This document shows positions 17,425-27,044 of a stretch of DNA of 64,000 bases, piece by piece (the first letter of the stretch is position 1; each line of letters begins with the position of its first letter). The notes under the pieces are model-generated. The model saw nothing but the letters and a program-made list of their open reading frames with translations, did not search any database and was not told the DNA's origin. The stretch is from JAFGDI01 sp963667715 (GTDB lineage: Bacteria > Planctomycetota > Phycisphaerae > Sedimentisphaerales > SM23-30). A program made the position numbers and the translations under genes. Location of the stretch: positions 4,092,001 to 4,156,000 of the forward strand of contig OY763926.1 in the NCBI GenBank assembly GCA_963667715.1, written 5' to 3'.

Positions 17425-19428
17425 TCACTCCAACTCACCCAGCCACTGCTCACTCAACACCGCAATATCCTGTAGATCGATCACACCATCACAAGTAACA
17501 TCACCAGCCCCATCTCCATTAAGCCAGCCCGCCACCATGATCGACAGATCGTTAACATCAACTATATCATCTCTATACAGATCGCCCGGCAACGCCTTCT
17601 CCGAGTACATCAAAAATATCTCATCATCAGCAAGCACACGATTATAAACACTCACCTCATCTATCGAACCAGCAAAATAGCTAGGCCAAGCTTCAAACAC
17701 ACCTACACACACATTGCCCGGCCCGGTATTAACCACATACCCACTCACTCCGCCTATCACTTCCGGCAAACCATCAACATAAAGCTTCGCTTCAGATATA
17801 TTCGGGCTCCCATCATCAGCCAGCGTAACCGCTATATAGTGCCACTTACCATCGGCTATATTAGTCGTTCCACTTATACTTCCACCCTGAACCTCAGCAC
17901 GCAACGTTCCATCATTATTAGTACGTACTACCCATTTCCTGCCAAGCCCAAAATCACCCCAGCTCATTATCTGACCGCCGCCATTGCTCATCTTCACCCA
18001 CGCGCAGCAGCTGCGCGACAGATGACCAGCCACACCATCAAAACCATCCATAGAAACCACATCGTCTATACCATCAAAGCTCAAGCCGCCGCATTCTCTT
18101 CCAACTACCCAGCTCTCTTCACCCATCTCCTTCAGCTCACCATTACCACCCAGCAGCCCTTCGCCAGTAACAACTGTACCGCCGCCATCATTAAATCGCC
18201 ATAATCCCAGCGGCTCATCTACCGGCTCAACTACCAGCGACGACACAACATCGTTCCAGCCATCATCTACCAGACAGCTGACATCACTCGTCTTCTCCAG
18301 CCTGTTACCCTGAAAATTATCTTCCGAATAGAACGTTACCTTATAACCCGGATCGATCACAAACGATGATGCATCATTATCCTTACCGCCTGCTCTAACT
18401 ATATCTGCCGCAGTATACGCCCCCACACCAATATCAGCCGACCAGCCGTGATAATACGGACAATGCTGATATAGTGTAAGCACATGATCTTCCCACGGAT
18501 CAATCTCCAACGCATTATTGATCGCCCAGCCATAATCCGCTATCGGATACTGACCCTGATGGCTCAGCATATCATCAAACAGCCACATAAAGCCGCCTGA
18601 TATATTATTGGAATTATTCCAATTTGTCATCTTACTGGCAACACTGCTTGGCGTATCGCCATTATCGTTTGGATAACACCATAAACCAGGTGCTACTTGC
18701 AGATCGCCAAACACACCACTCCAGCCCGCCGGCGTATTCCAACCGCCGCCCGCATAACATTGCAGGTCTACCCGATCTATCGCCCCCGGCCTAAGGTCGT
18801 TCACCTGACTATAGACCGCTCCCCAATAATCGCTCCGGGTATAAGGACACAGCGTCACCTTAAATCCGATATCACTTAGCATAACCGTAAAATCAACCGT
18901 CGAACTCACATCATAGATCTTCTCATCATCATAACTTATCCCATCGATCGCCGGAAACAGATCATGGATCAGCTTAAAGTTCTTATACAATCTACTATCC
19001 GGCCCTGTTCCCTCAGCCGCGATCAGATTCTTTATATGCAAAAATGCATCTGAGTTCCACGCACCTATCGCCAGCTCGATCCGCCTTACCGATGTTTCCC
19101 CCTCCTTAAAAGCCTTCACCTCATCAGGCCAACTCGCCTTACCCGTATACACACCATTCTTAAGGATATTATCATCATTATAGTTCATATCACAATTTGC
19201 ATTCAAATGGATCGTCCACAACATCACAGTCGTAAACCCAGACGAACGGATCAGATCACAATATTCACTTGCCTTATTATAGAACGGCCCACCACCATAA
19301 ATGATTGACTCCTTGGCATTAACTATATTAACACCTGCTGTTACCATTAATAATAGGGACAATACCAGACGGGGAAATTTCTCTTTCAACATATTATATG
19401 CCGCTCCAAAGTTATATCGTTTAGCCAC
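17425..19428 (-). CDS. Secreted GH18-like protein with beta-gamma-crystallin, LamG and dockerin-like domains
   Basis: 667 residues from a GTG start at 19428, supported by AAGGA 6 bases upstream; a long signal peptide follows (hydrophobic core about 20-37). Residues about 40-345 look like a GH18-type TIM barrel. DGISYDDEK places a putative catalytic acid at E169, though the usual DxxDxDxE spacing is only partly kept. Then a beta-gamma-crystallin-like unit (about 360-402, KVTFYSEDNFQGNRLEKTSD), a LamG/concanavalin-like domain (about 405-610), and a C-terminal dockerin-like pair of calcium loops (GDLYRDDIVDVNDLSIMVAG, then GDVTCDGVIDLQDIAVLSEQ). Likely a cell-surface or secreted polysaccharide-binding hydrolase. 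The substrate cannot be read from the sequence, and GH18 membership is moderate confidence. Confidence 0.78.
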   Translation of the reverse strand: MAKRYNFGAAYNMLKEKFPRLVLSLLLMVTAGVNIVNAKESIIYGGGPFYNKASEYCDLIRSSGFTTVMLWTIHLNANCDMNYNDDNILKNGVYTGKASWPDEVKAFKEGETSVRRIELAIGAWNSDAFLHIKNLIAAEGTGPDSRLYKNFKLIHDLFPAIDGISYDDEKIYDVSSTVDFTVMLSDIGFKVTLCPYTRSDYWGAVYSQVNDLRPGAIDRVDLQCYAGGGWNTPAGWSGVFGDLQVAPGLWCYPNDNGDTPSSVASKMTNWNNSNNISGGFMWLFDDMLSHQGQYPIADYGWAINNALEIDPWEDHVLTLYQHCPYYHGWSADIGVGAYTAADIVRAGGKDNDASSFVIDPGYKVTFYSEDNFQGNRLEKTSDVSCLVDDGWNDVVSSLVVEPVDEPLGLWRFNDGGGTVVTGEGLLGGNGELKEMGEESWVVGRECGGLSFDGIDDVVSMDGFDGVAGHLSRSCCAWVKMSNGGGQIMSWGDFGLGRKWVVRTNNDGTLRAEVQGGSISGTTNIADGKWHYIAVTLADDGSPNISEAKLYVDGLPEVIGGVSGYVVNTGPGNVCVGVFEAWPSYFAGSIDEVSVYNRVLADDEIFLMYSEKALPGDLYRDDIVDVNDLSIMVAGWLNGDGAGDVTCDGVIDLQDIAVLSEQWLGELE

Positions 19429-19594
19429 GCGAAGTCCTTATTTGATAAACACTTCCGCAACCGTGCCAATTTTCTCCTACGCTTCACTTATTATACAATA
19501 GTAACATATCACCATATACCGGGCAAGAAAATTCAACCCCAACATCCACCAAACCACATAACCACCTCCCCCTCAGCAACTTACCAAAAAAAAC

Positions 19595-19743
19595 ACTTCA
19601 CCACTTCACCTTTGCACTTCCCCACTTCAACTTTTGTTAAAATCTATTTTAACTCAACTCTCAAGCACAAATCACCACCACCAAAGGACCGATAACCAGA
19701 TAAGTGTTCCACAATCCCAAAAGGTGAAATTATTGTAACACTT
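19595..19743. other. Gap 19429-19956: CTTCAC words and one hairpin
   Basis: The 527-base gap between divergent genes holds a short C-type repeat (CACTTCACCACTTCACCTTT, about 19596-19632). It also holds an imperfect hairpin: AAGTGTT (19702-19708) and ACAAT pair with ATTGT and AACACTT (19737-19743). The rest is AT-rich promoter-like DNA. No gene is seen. Confidence 0.45.
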
Positions 19744-19956
19744 CCCCTACTTCGCAAACTATTACAAGAAAACAACTTAATAACATAATCATTCGCATAA
19801 AATTTTCCATAACTTCTTTTATAAAGTTATTAACCTTCCCTCAATTTTATACCGAAAGTAAAACGGAACAGAAATATATTAAAATAATGTTTAATATATA
19901 TAACAAAGCATCAAGATAACTACTTACGAAATATTCCAACTCCTGGAGAAACACCA

Positions 19957-21921
19957 ATGTTACAGAAAATGAAACTCAGCACTAGAATGATAACACTTAT
20001 CAGCTCAGTGGCCTTCGTCACTTTCGCCACCACGATCAGTTTTGTATCGTATAAGGCTTCTAATATGTCTTCCAAACAGGCTCTCGAGTATAGCGAACAG
20101 CTAGCGTACCGTTTCAGCGGAGTTGTAAATAGTGAACTGTCCACCGCCATGCACACTGCCCGTGCTACAGCTAAAACGATGGAAGGCATGATCAAAGACG
20201 ATGCCATACCTTCCAGAAGTGTAATCGATAACATACTTGTCAAAATCCTTGACGATAACGACAAATTCATCGGAATTTGGACTTGCTGGGAACCTGACGC
20301 CCTCGACGGCAAAGACTCCGAGTTCGCAAACACACCCGGCCATGATAGCACCGGAAGATTCATCCCTTACTGGAATAGAAGCCCCGGACATATTGCAAAA
20401 GAAGCTTTAGTAAACTACGCCACTCCCGGCGATGGTGATTACTATCTCACTCCTAGAGATTCCGGCCACGAAGTGATCTTCGAACCATATAAATACCCAG
20501 TAGGCGGTAAAGAGATCTTGCTCACCAGTGTTGCTGTACCAATATTCAAAAATAGTAAATGCGTTGCTGTTATCGGCATCGATTACGCCGTCGGTGAATT
20601 TGACAAACTCGTCGCCAGTATCAAACCTTTTGAAACTGGTAACGCTGCCCTTATAAGTAACTCAGGTTTCTACGCAGCCAACCCCGACAGCAGTAAAAGC
20701 GGCTCCAACATCGGCGATTCCGAACAATGGACCGCCGCAAAAGCTGCAATTAAAAATGGTGAATCATTTATTTGCGATGACTTCTCTGAAACTATCGGCA
20801 CCAATGTCAAAAGAATTATGGTACCCGTTAACATAGGTAAAACCAATACCCCATGGTCCTTCCTGGTAAACGTACCTGTCGATAAAGTGCTAAAAGATGC
20901 CAGAGCTATTATGTATACAACCATACTTCTCGGCTCTATTTCGCTGCTTACTCTTATTGTCGTTGTATTCTTTATCTCTCAGAGCATCAGCAACCCTATA
21001 CACAGAATAGTAACACAGCTCAACAGAGGCTCTGATGAGGTCACTACTGCTTCTAACCAAATATCAAACTCCTCTCAGGGACTAGCACAAGGCGCTACCG
21101 AACAGGCCGCCAGACTGGAAGAAACCTCTGCCTCTCTCGAGGAAGTAGCTTCTATGGCAAAGAAAAATTCCGAAAATTCGCTGCTTGCCAACACCCTTGC
21201 CAATCAGGCAAATACTGCTGCCGACAAAGGAACCCAATCTATGGACAAAATGATCAATGCTATAAATATGATACAGAAAAGCTCGGAAGAAACTTCTAAG
21301 ATCATAAAGGCCATTGACGAAATCGCGTTCCAAACTAACCTGCTCGCTCTGAACGCTGCCGTCGAAGCAGCTCGTGCCGGAGAGGCTGGCAAAGGGTTCG
21401 CTGTTGTCGCCGAAGAAGTTAGAAATCTCGCCATGCGATCTGCCGAAGCGGCCAGAAACACCTCCACTATGATCGAGGAGTCTGTCACAAACGCTAATAA
21501 CGGTGTCACGATCTCTACCGAAGTTGCACAATCGCTAGAAGAGATCAGCGAAGTAGTTAAAAAAGTTGATAACATTATCAGAGAAATTACCGCCGCATCT
21601 CAGGAACAGACCAACGGCATCGAACAGGTTAACGCCGCCACCACCGAAATGGGCAGAGTTACCCAGAGCAACGCCGCTTCCGCCGAAGAATCCGCCTCTG
21701 CCTCAGAAGAACTTAGCGCTCAGGCAAAACAAATGAACGATATCGTCGCAAACCTCGCCGCCCTCGTCGGTGGCCAGACGGCCAGCCAAACACAAACTAA
21801 CAATACATCCTACTCCTCCGCTCTCGGCAAAACCGACAATACCTTCCACGAGATAGCCGACTGGGAAATGGATCAGGACGACAACGCTGACCTGTTCAAA
21901 GATTTCAACAAAGTGAACTAA
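19957..21921 (+). CDS. Methyl-accepting chemotaxis protein with dCache-like sensor
   Basis: 654 residues; start ATG 19957 with GGAGA 7 bases upstream. TM1 is at about 10-30. The extracytoplasmic domain (about 35-320) has the double-Cache look: FIGIWTCWEPDALDG, then DYYLTPRDSGHEVIFEPYKY, LLTSVAVPIF and VAVIGIDYAVGEF. Such domains usually bind amino acids, amines or other small metabolites; the ligand is not evident. TM2 is at about 323-345. Only a short segment (SISNPIHRIVTQLNRGSDEV) separates TM2 from the MA domain, so a full HAMP unit seems absent. The hairpin tip EIAFQTNLLALNAAVEAARA is intact. The acidic tail (ADWEMDQDDNADLFKDFNKV) lacks a CheR pentapeptide. It is monocistronic and probably uses the Che proteins encoded at 3.7-6.4 kb. 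Confidence 0.93.
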   Translation: MLQKMKLSTRMITLISSVAFVTFATTISFVSYKASNMSSKQALEYSEQLAYRFSGVVNSELSTAMHTARATAKTMEGMIKDDAIPSRSVIDNILVKILDDNDKFIGIWTCWEPDALDGKDSEFANTPGHDSTGRFIPYWNRSPGHIAKEALVNYATPGDGDYYLTPRDSGHEVIFEPYKYPVGGKEILLTSVAVPIFKNSKCVAVIGIDYAVGEFDKLVASIKPFETGNAALISNSGFYAANPDSSKSGSNIGDSEQWTAAKAAIKNGESFICDDFSETIGTNVKRIMVPVNIGKTNTPWSFLVNVPVDKVLKDARAIMYTTILLGSISLLTLIVVVFFISQSISNPIHRIVTQLNRGSDEVTTASNQISNSSQGLAQGATEQAARLEETSASLEEVASMAKKNSENSLLANTLANQANTAADKGTQSMDKMINAINMIQKSSEETSKIIKAIDEIAFQTNLLALNAAVEAARAGEAGKGFAVVAEEVRNLAMRSAEAARNTSTMIEESVTNANNGVTISTEVAQSLEEISEVVKKVDNIIREITAASQEQTNGIEQVNAATTEMGRVTQSNAASAEESASASEELSAQAKQMNDIVANLAALVGGQTASQTQTNNTSYSSALGKTDNTFHEIADWEMDQDDNADLFKDFNKVN

Positions 21922-21932
21922 TAACCAGACAA

Positions 21933-21969
21933 GGCCAGGTAGCTCTCCGCCAGAGACAGCTACCTGGCC
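21933..21969 (+). terminator. Strong hairpin after the dCache receptor gene
   Basis: GGCCAGGTAGCT (21933-21944) pairs with AGCTACCTGGCC (21958-21969) around a 13-base loop. No T-run follows; it lies 11 bases after the stop codon. Confidence 0.6.
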
Positions 21970-21989
21970 ACCCCTAATCCCCTCTCCCA

Positions 21990-22375
21990 CGCAAAAGTTT
22001 CCCGATGCACGTCGGGATTCTTAAGTCTTCTTCCTTTTAAGTAGCACAAGTCCCGAAGCACATCGGGACTTGTGATTCTAGGTATAACTTTCCCAACCAT
22101 CTCAAAGAATCTAGCATACAAGTTACACAATATTCTGACTTTCCCTTTTAGACAACACCCCCTTAATCAGATACCTTACCCTTCTCCCTTCCAACCAAAT
22201 CCACAAACTCCCTACCCCCAACCCCGCCAACCATCTCTCTGCGTCTTCGCGCCCTTGCGTTAAACTCTTATTCTCTTCCATTTCCCCCCGTAGAGACGCA
22301 AGATCTTGCGTCTCCCACTTCTTCACTTCTTCACATTTGCACATTTGCACTTCTTCACCTTCTACTTCTTCTCCT
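21990..22375 (+). repeat. Composite intergenic repeat (J-A-I-K-D-B-C)
   Basis: Ordered modules: J (AGTTTCCCGATGCACGTCGG), palindrome A (22041-22076; ACAAGTCCCGA / TCGGGACTTGT), I (TATAACTTTCCCAACCATCT), K (CCAACCAAATCCACAAACTC), D (CTTCGCGCCCTTGCGTTAAA), palindrome B (22293-22314), C (TTCACATTTGCACATTTGCA). Same orientation as the copy at 16868. Confidence 0.82.
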
Positions 22376-22483
22376 TTTACCAGCCATAACCAACTGTCCA
22401 CCCAGCACCAGCACCACCATTATCACCACAAAAACCGCATTTCCACCCCCAAAACCGCCATCCTAAAAAAATAACCACTTTTC

Positions 22484-22514
22484 TTTACAACTTTTTCACC
22501 CGAATTTGTATAAT
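22484..22514 (+). promoter_or_regulatory. Putative sigma-70 promoter of the GLUG/LamG gene
   Basis: TATAAT at 22509-22514 with TTTACA at 22484-22489 (19-base spacer, longer than ideal). The implied 5' leader is about 258 bases and contains two short palindromes: ATCCCGGGAT (about 22552) and GCGGAATTTCCGC (22673-22685). Confidence 0.4.
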
Positions 22515-22778
22515 AAAGTTGTACTGTTATTCAGTACATGAAAATAAATTGAGATCCCGGGATTCATGCTTCTGCTTTTTGCAGCCTGCCATAAATACTT
22601 CCCTGAATCTATTATTTTGCTTGGTTTTTAATTTGTATTTATTTGTTTGTTTTGCCCTGCCGCCAAACATTTGCGGAATTTCCGCGCCCTGCGAGCCCTA
22701 ACGCTTCGCTCATACCGTTTTATATTATTTTGGTCAATAACAAGGCTCTTTACATCTATGTTTTGGGAGTAATACATT

Positions 22779-25700
22779 ATGAAAAAGTCATTATTATCTA
22801 TACTATTGTTTTTAATTTCTACCACCACAACCTTCGCAGCCAACGGCATAATTCCAGGGTCAGGAACACAACAAGACCCATACCAAATACAGGACCTCAG
22901 AGACCTGAACACATACCTGCTAGACGTAAAATACTCTGAAGATAACATTTACACTAACCTAACCTCTGACATAGACGCTACGAACTTAACCTTCACCAGA
23001 GAGTTCTACGGCCAACGTATTGATGCCGTTTTTGACGGATGCGGACATACCATATCTAACCTCACCCTCAATTCACTGAAATCTAACGCTAGAACCACTG
23101 CCCTTTTCAAGTATGTAACTGAAAATGGTACTATTAAAAACCTTAACCTGGAAAATGCTTATTGCGACAGTGCAAACACTTATTCCAACAACATTGGCAT
23201 CATAGCTAGTGACAACTCCGGCACAATAGAAAACTGCTCAGTCTCCGCTATATTATCTAATTCCGGAGGATATGACAACTACATTGGCCTGGTTACTGGC
23301 TGGAGTAACGGCACTATTAAAAACTGCTATGCCGCTGGTATGATTATTTCCAGACAAAATTTCTCTAATGATTTCATTATTGGAGGTCTATGCGGAATAA
23401 GCTATGGCACTATCCTTAACTCATGTGCTGAAGTTGACATAAATATGTCTGCTAATATCGGTGGGCTCTGCGGCATATCCTACGGCACTATCGCTAATTG
23501 CTATTCCAAAGGCATTATTACCCCCGGCATAGAAGATTGGGGCATAGCATCTTCTTTAGTTTATCTGAGTGGCGGACAAATTATAAATTGCTACTGTGCC
23601 ACCCAAAACCCAGATGGTTGGGCCCCTATAGCATTTTTTGTCCGTAGTGGTGATGGTGTTATAGACAACTGCTTCCTAGACACCTTCCAAAAAGAGCACG
23701 ATATCTATAAGCCACTATACCTACAGCTAATGCTTAATGGAAACACTAACTACACGAACCACCCTTTGGGCTATCAGGCTACTCTTGCCGGCGAGCCTGA
23801 ATGGTCCACTGACGGCATCATCGACCAATGCATCTCCCTTGATGGTATTGACGACTATATTACTACTGGCTATACTGGCTCTACTGAACAATTCGCCAGA
23901 AGCTCCTCTTTCTGGATCAAATCTTCTGCTGACACCAACCAGACTATTGCCTGCTGGGGCGAAAACCTGCCGGGCAAGCTCTGGAAGATAGCTATAAACT
24001 CAAATGGTAATACACTGGTTGACCTTTCAGGCTCAACTATTACTTCCAATATTACCGTTAACGACGGGCAATGGCACCTCATTACCATTACCCTGCCAGC
24101 CAAAATTGAACCTGTAACTTCCGACGATATAAAAGTCTATATCGACAGCATTCTTGATATAAATGCAACATACCCAGAACCTTGCCTGATCAATACTGCT
24201 CAAGCGTATAACCTGTCTTTCGGTGCCGACACTTCTACCGCTACCGCTACTGATTTATTCACTGGCTATATCGACGATATCAGACTATACAACATCGAAC
24301 TAACAGCAGAAAACGTAGAATCTCTATACTCACTGCTAGAACCACAAACGGCTGACGGCTATACCGCTTGTAATACCGATCAGATGCAGGATATTAATAC
24401 CTACCTGGCCGCTAACTGGGATATTGCACCTACTCTGCAGCCTGACTCTGACTCTATCTGGATAATCGATGAAAACAACTACCCAACACTGCGTTGCCAC
24501 CAGGGTATAACCAAAATTCACTACTTCGACACAGACAAACTTCTAGGCCATAGCCAGGCTGAAGCGGCCGCAATACTGGCAGAAGCTAACGTCCCTGTAA
24601 ACTTCATATACGACTATAGCCCAGACATTGAAACCAATTTCGTTATACACGCCCAATTAAACGACAATATATACCACTCACCTTCAGAGCTAACCGTACT
24701 CATCAGCAGCGGGCCATACAACTGGTCCACAAATCCCGGCGATGGATCAATTGAAAATCCATACATAGTTTCTACTCCCGGTATGTTCCTTTCTATCAAT
24801 AGCGATGACTACTACGAACTGGACTGCGATCTGGACTTCAACTATTACAAGTTCGACCAGGCACTAATCTTCAAAGGTAATATTGGAGGCCTTAGCGACC
24901 AACTTCCTTCCGGTGAGTTTTTCAACGGCGTCCTTAACGGACGTGGACACAAACTCAGTAATATCACGATCACCCCATACTTCGATGAACAATGGCAAAG
25001 ATTTGAATTATATGCCTCTGGCGTTTTTGGTCATATCAGCGAAGATGGCTATGTTTTCGATCTGGAAGTCGATAATATAAATATTTCATATGTAGAATTT
25101 TCTGGTGGAATTGCTAACTATTGCTCTGGCACTATCAGCAGGTGCTGCGTATCAGGAAGCATATCAGATTCCCGGTGGGCTGGTGGTATTTGTGGCTCTC
25201 TCACTGATGGTGGCACTATCAGCAACTCATATTCAAACGTATCATTCCCTGACCCATCTTCATCTTGCAAAAACGGTGGAATTGTCGGCATAAATGATGG
25301 CGGTTCAATAATCAAATGCTATAGCATCGGTAGCATGAATTCTGACGATTTGGGCATAGCTGTATTACCAAATAATTATAACACATATTCTACTATTTCT
25401 TGTTTCTGGGATATTGATACCACAAATACAACTATCCCATATAACGCAAATATACCAGGTACCACCTACGGCCTGACTACTGACCAAATGCAAAACATAG
25501 ATAACTACATTAACGCCGGATGGGATATCACTCCTGCCGATCAGGCAGATGCAGGCTCTGTATGGGTTATCCGGCCAAACAGCTATCCAGAACTAAACTT
25601 CCCGGCTCCTGACAGTAGCTCACCACGCTTTGATACCACCTTATTACCTGGCATATCTGAAAGCAAAGCTATTGCCGCTCTTGCCAGAAATGGCATCACC

Positions 25701-26774
25701 GCAATCGTAAAATATGACTATTCACTAACGGTTGAAGCTGGAACAATTATCCACTCCGAACTCGAACCTGACATCTGCACATCAGACTCGCTTGCTATTG
25801 TTGTCAGCAGCGGCCCATATAACTGGTCCGACAATCTCGGTGACGGCACATTACAAGCACCATACCAGATCTCAACCCCAGGTATGTTCCTGGCTATCGT
25901 AGACAACAAATACTACGAAATCGATCGGAACTTAGACTTCCATTATTACTCTTTCTCTGATTCATTAATAAAGAGTGACAACAATTTCAACATCAACCTC
26001 AACGGACTTGGACACAAACTAAAAGATATAAATATTATTGATAATGAATCATTCACATATTACTGTGGCATATTTGAGTCCATCGATTATAACAGTCATA
26101 TTAGCAATCTGGATATTGACAACATATATATCGACCAGCCTTGTGATTATGTAGGTGCAATATGTGCTATACACAGAGGAACTATCAACTCCTGCCGTGT
26201 ATCTGGCTCCATATCACGTGGCGGATATGTAGGTGGTATTTGCGCAAAGAGCAGTGATGGCCATATATCTAATTCTTACTCAACCGCAAGTCTAAAATCT
26301 TATAATAGTGCAGGCGGCATAGCAGCACTTACGCTAAGTTACACTGACCCTATCACAAACTGCTACTCAACAGGATATATAAGTTGCGATGGGGACAAAT
26401 CAGGAATCACACCTGACTATATATACGAGGTACAAAACTGCTTCTGGGACACCCAGACAACCCAAATACCATCCGACTACAGCTCCGAAAACATAATCGG
26501 CCTGACTACCGAACTTATGATGACCGAGTCAACATTTACCGACGCCGGATGGGACTTCTCAGACTCCGACGGCACACCAGCAATATGGAAGATCAGACCT
26601 GGCTACACCTACCCACTTCTCATCTGGGAATCATACGCTCCCGGCGACCTCGCTGGCAGCCTCACAGTAGACCTAACTGACCTCGAAGCTCTTCTACAAA
26701 ACTGGCTCTCTGACGACGCCAGCTCCGTAGACCTGACAGACTTCGCCATCATAGCATACAACTGGCTAAACTAA
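22779..26774 (+). CDS. Large secreted GLUG/LamG/PASTA-like repeat protein with dockerin-like end
   Basis: 1331 residues; start ATG 22779 with GGGAG 9 bases upstream and a signal peptide (MKKSLLSILLFLISTTTTFA). The protein has three related sections, each opening with a G-x-G-(S/T)-x-x-x-P-Y-x-I-type motif (GSGTQQDPYQI, GDGSIENPYIV, GDGTLQAPYQI). Each continues into parallel-beta GLUG-like repeats such as IGGLCGISYGTI. A LamG-like domain (about residues 340-530) follows the first section. PASTA-like units (HSQAEAAAILAEANVPVNFI and SESKAIAALARNGITAIVKY) precede the second and third. The C-terminus is a degenerate dockerin-like pair (GDLAGSLTVDLTDLEALLQN). A surface or matrix protein binding carbohydrate or cell wall is likely; no catalytic motif was seen. 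Confidence 0.85.
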   Translation: MKKSLLSILLFLISTTTTFAANGIIPGSGTQQDPYQIQDLRDLNTYLLDVKYSEDNIYTNLTSDIDATNLTFTREFYGQRIDAVFDGCGHTISNLTLNSLKSNARTTALFKYVTENGTIKNLNLENAYCDSANTYSNNIGIIASDNSGTIENCSVSAILSNSGGYDNYIGLVTGWSNGTIKNCYAAGMIISRQNFSNDFIIGGLCGISYGTILNSCAEVDINMSANIGGLCGISYGTIANCYSKGIITPGIEDWGIASSLVYLSGGQIINCYCATQNPDGWAPIAFFVRSGDGVIDNCFLDTFQKEHDIYKPLYLQLMLNGNTNYTNHPLGYQATLAGEPEWSTDGIIDQCISLDGIDDYITTGYTGSTEQFARSSSFWIKSSADTNQTIACWGENLPGKLWKIAINSNGNTLVDLSGSTITSNITVNDGQWHLITITLPAKIEPVTSDDIKVYIDSILDINATYPEPCLINTAQAYNLSFGADTSTATATDLFTGYIDDIRLYNIELTAENVESLYSLLEPQTADGYTACNTDQMQDINTYLAANWDIAPTLQPDSDSIWIIDENNYPTLRCHQGITKIHYFDTDKLLGHSQAEAAAILAEANVPVNFIYDYSPDIETNFVIHAQLNDNIYHSPSELTVLISSGPYNWSTNPGDGSIENPYIVSTPGMFLSINSDDYYELDCDLDFNYYKFDQALIFKGNIGGLSDQLPSGEFFNGVLNGRGHKLSNITITPYFDEQWQRFELYASGVFGHISEDGYVFDLEVDNINISYVEFSGGIANYCSGTISRCCVSGSISDSRWAGGICGSLTDGGTISNSYSNVSFPDPSSSCKNGGIVGINDGGSIIKCYSIGSMNSDDLGIAVLPNNYNTYSTISCFWDIDTTNTTIPYNANIPGTTYGLTTDQMQNIDNYINAGWDITPADQADAGSVWVIRPNSYPELNFPAPDSSSPRFDTTLLPGISESKAIAALARNGITAIVKYDYSLTVEAGTIIHSELEPDICTSDSLAIVVSSGPYNWSDNLGDGTLQAPYQISTPGMFLAIVDNKYYEIDRNLDFHYYSFSDSLIKSDNNFNINLNGLGHKLKDINIIDNESFTYYCGIFESIDYNSHISNLDIDNIYIDQPCDYVGAICAIHRGTINSCRVSGSISRGGYVGGICAKSSDGHISNSYSTASLKSYNSAGGIAALTLSYTDPITNCYSTGYISCDGDKSGITPDYIYEVQNCFWDTQTTQIPSDYSSENIIGLTTELMMTESTFTDAGWDFSDSDGTPAIWKIRPGYTYPLLIWESYAPGDLAGSLTVDLTDLEALLQNWLSDDASSVDLTDFAIIAYNWLN

Positions 26775-26792
26775 AGCCACCCAACCAAACAC

Positions 26793-26830
26793 AAAAAAGC
26801 CGACTGACCAAAAATCAGCCGGCTTTTCTT
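26793..26830 (+). terminator. Terminator after the GLUG/LamG gene
   Basis: AAAAGCCG-A-CTGA (26795-26806) pairs with TCAG-C-CGGCTTTT (26815-26827) and a T-rich tail follows. An almost exact reverse-complement copy is at 38953-38988. Confidence 0.85.
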
Positions 26831-26861
26831 TTCATTACCCCCACCCCACAGCCACCCCCCC

Positions 26862-27044
26862 CACGCAAGAGTTTCCCTTGCAAGAGTTTCCCGATGCACG
26901 TCGGGATTCTTAAGTCTTCTTCCTTTTAAGAATCACAAGTCCCGAAGTACATCGGGACTTGTGATTCTTCGTATAACTTTCCCAACCATCTCTCTGCGAC
27001 TTCGCGACCTTGCGTTAAAAACTTAATCCCCTTCCACCTCCCCC
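26862..27044 (+). repeat. Composite intergenic repeat (J-A-I-D)
   Basis: A partly duplicated J module (GCAAGAGTTTCCC twice), palindrome A (26930-26967; GAATCACAAGTCCCGA / TCGGGACTTGTGATTC), the start of module I, and a D word (CTTCGCGACCTTGCGTTAAA). Confidence 0.8.

Noticed and set aside
19452..19475. Sigma-54 promoter candidate upstream of the GH18-like gene (minus strand TTGGCACGGTTGCGG)
   Set aside because: After GG the required GC ten bases downstream is missing; the TTGC comes too early, so the spacing rule fails.
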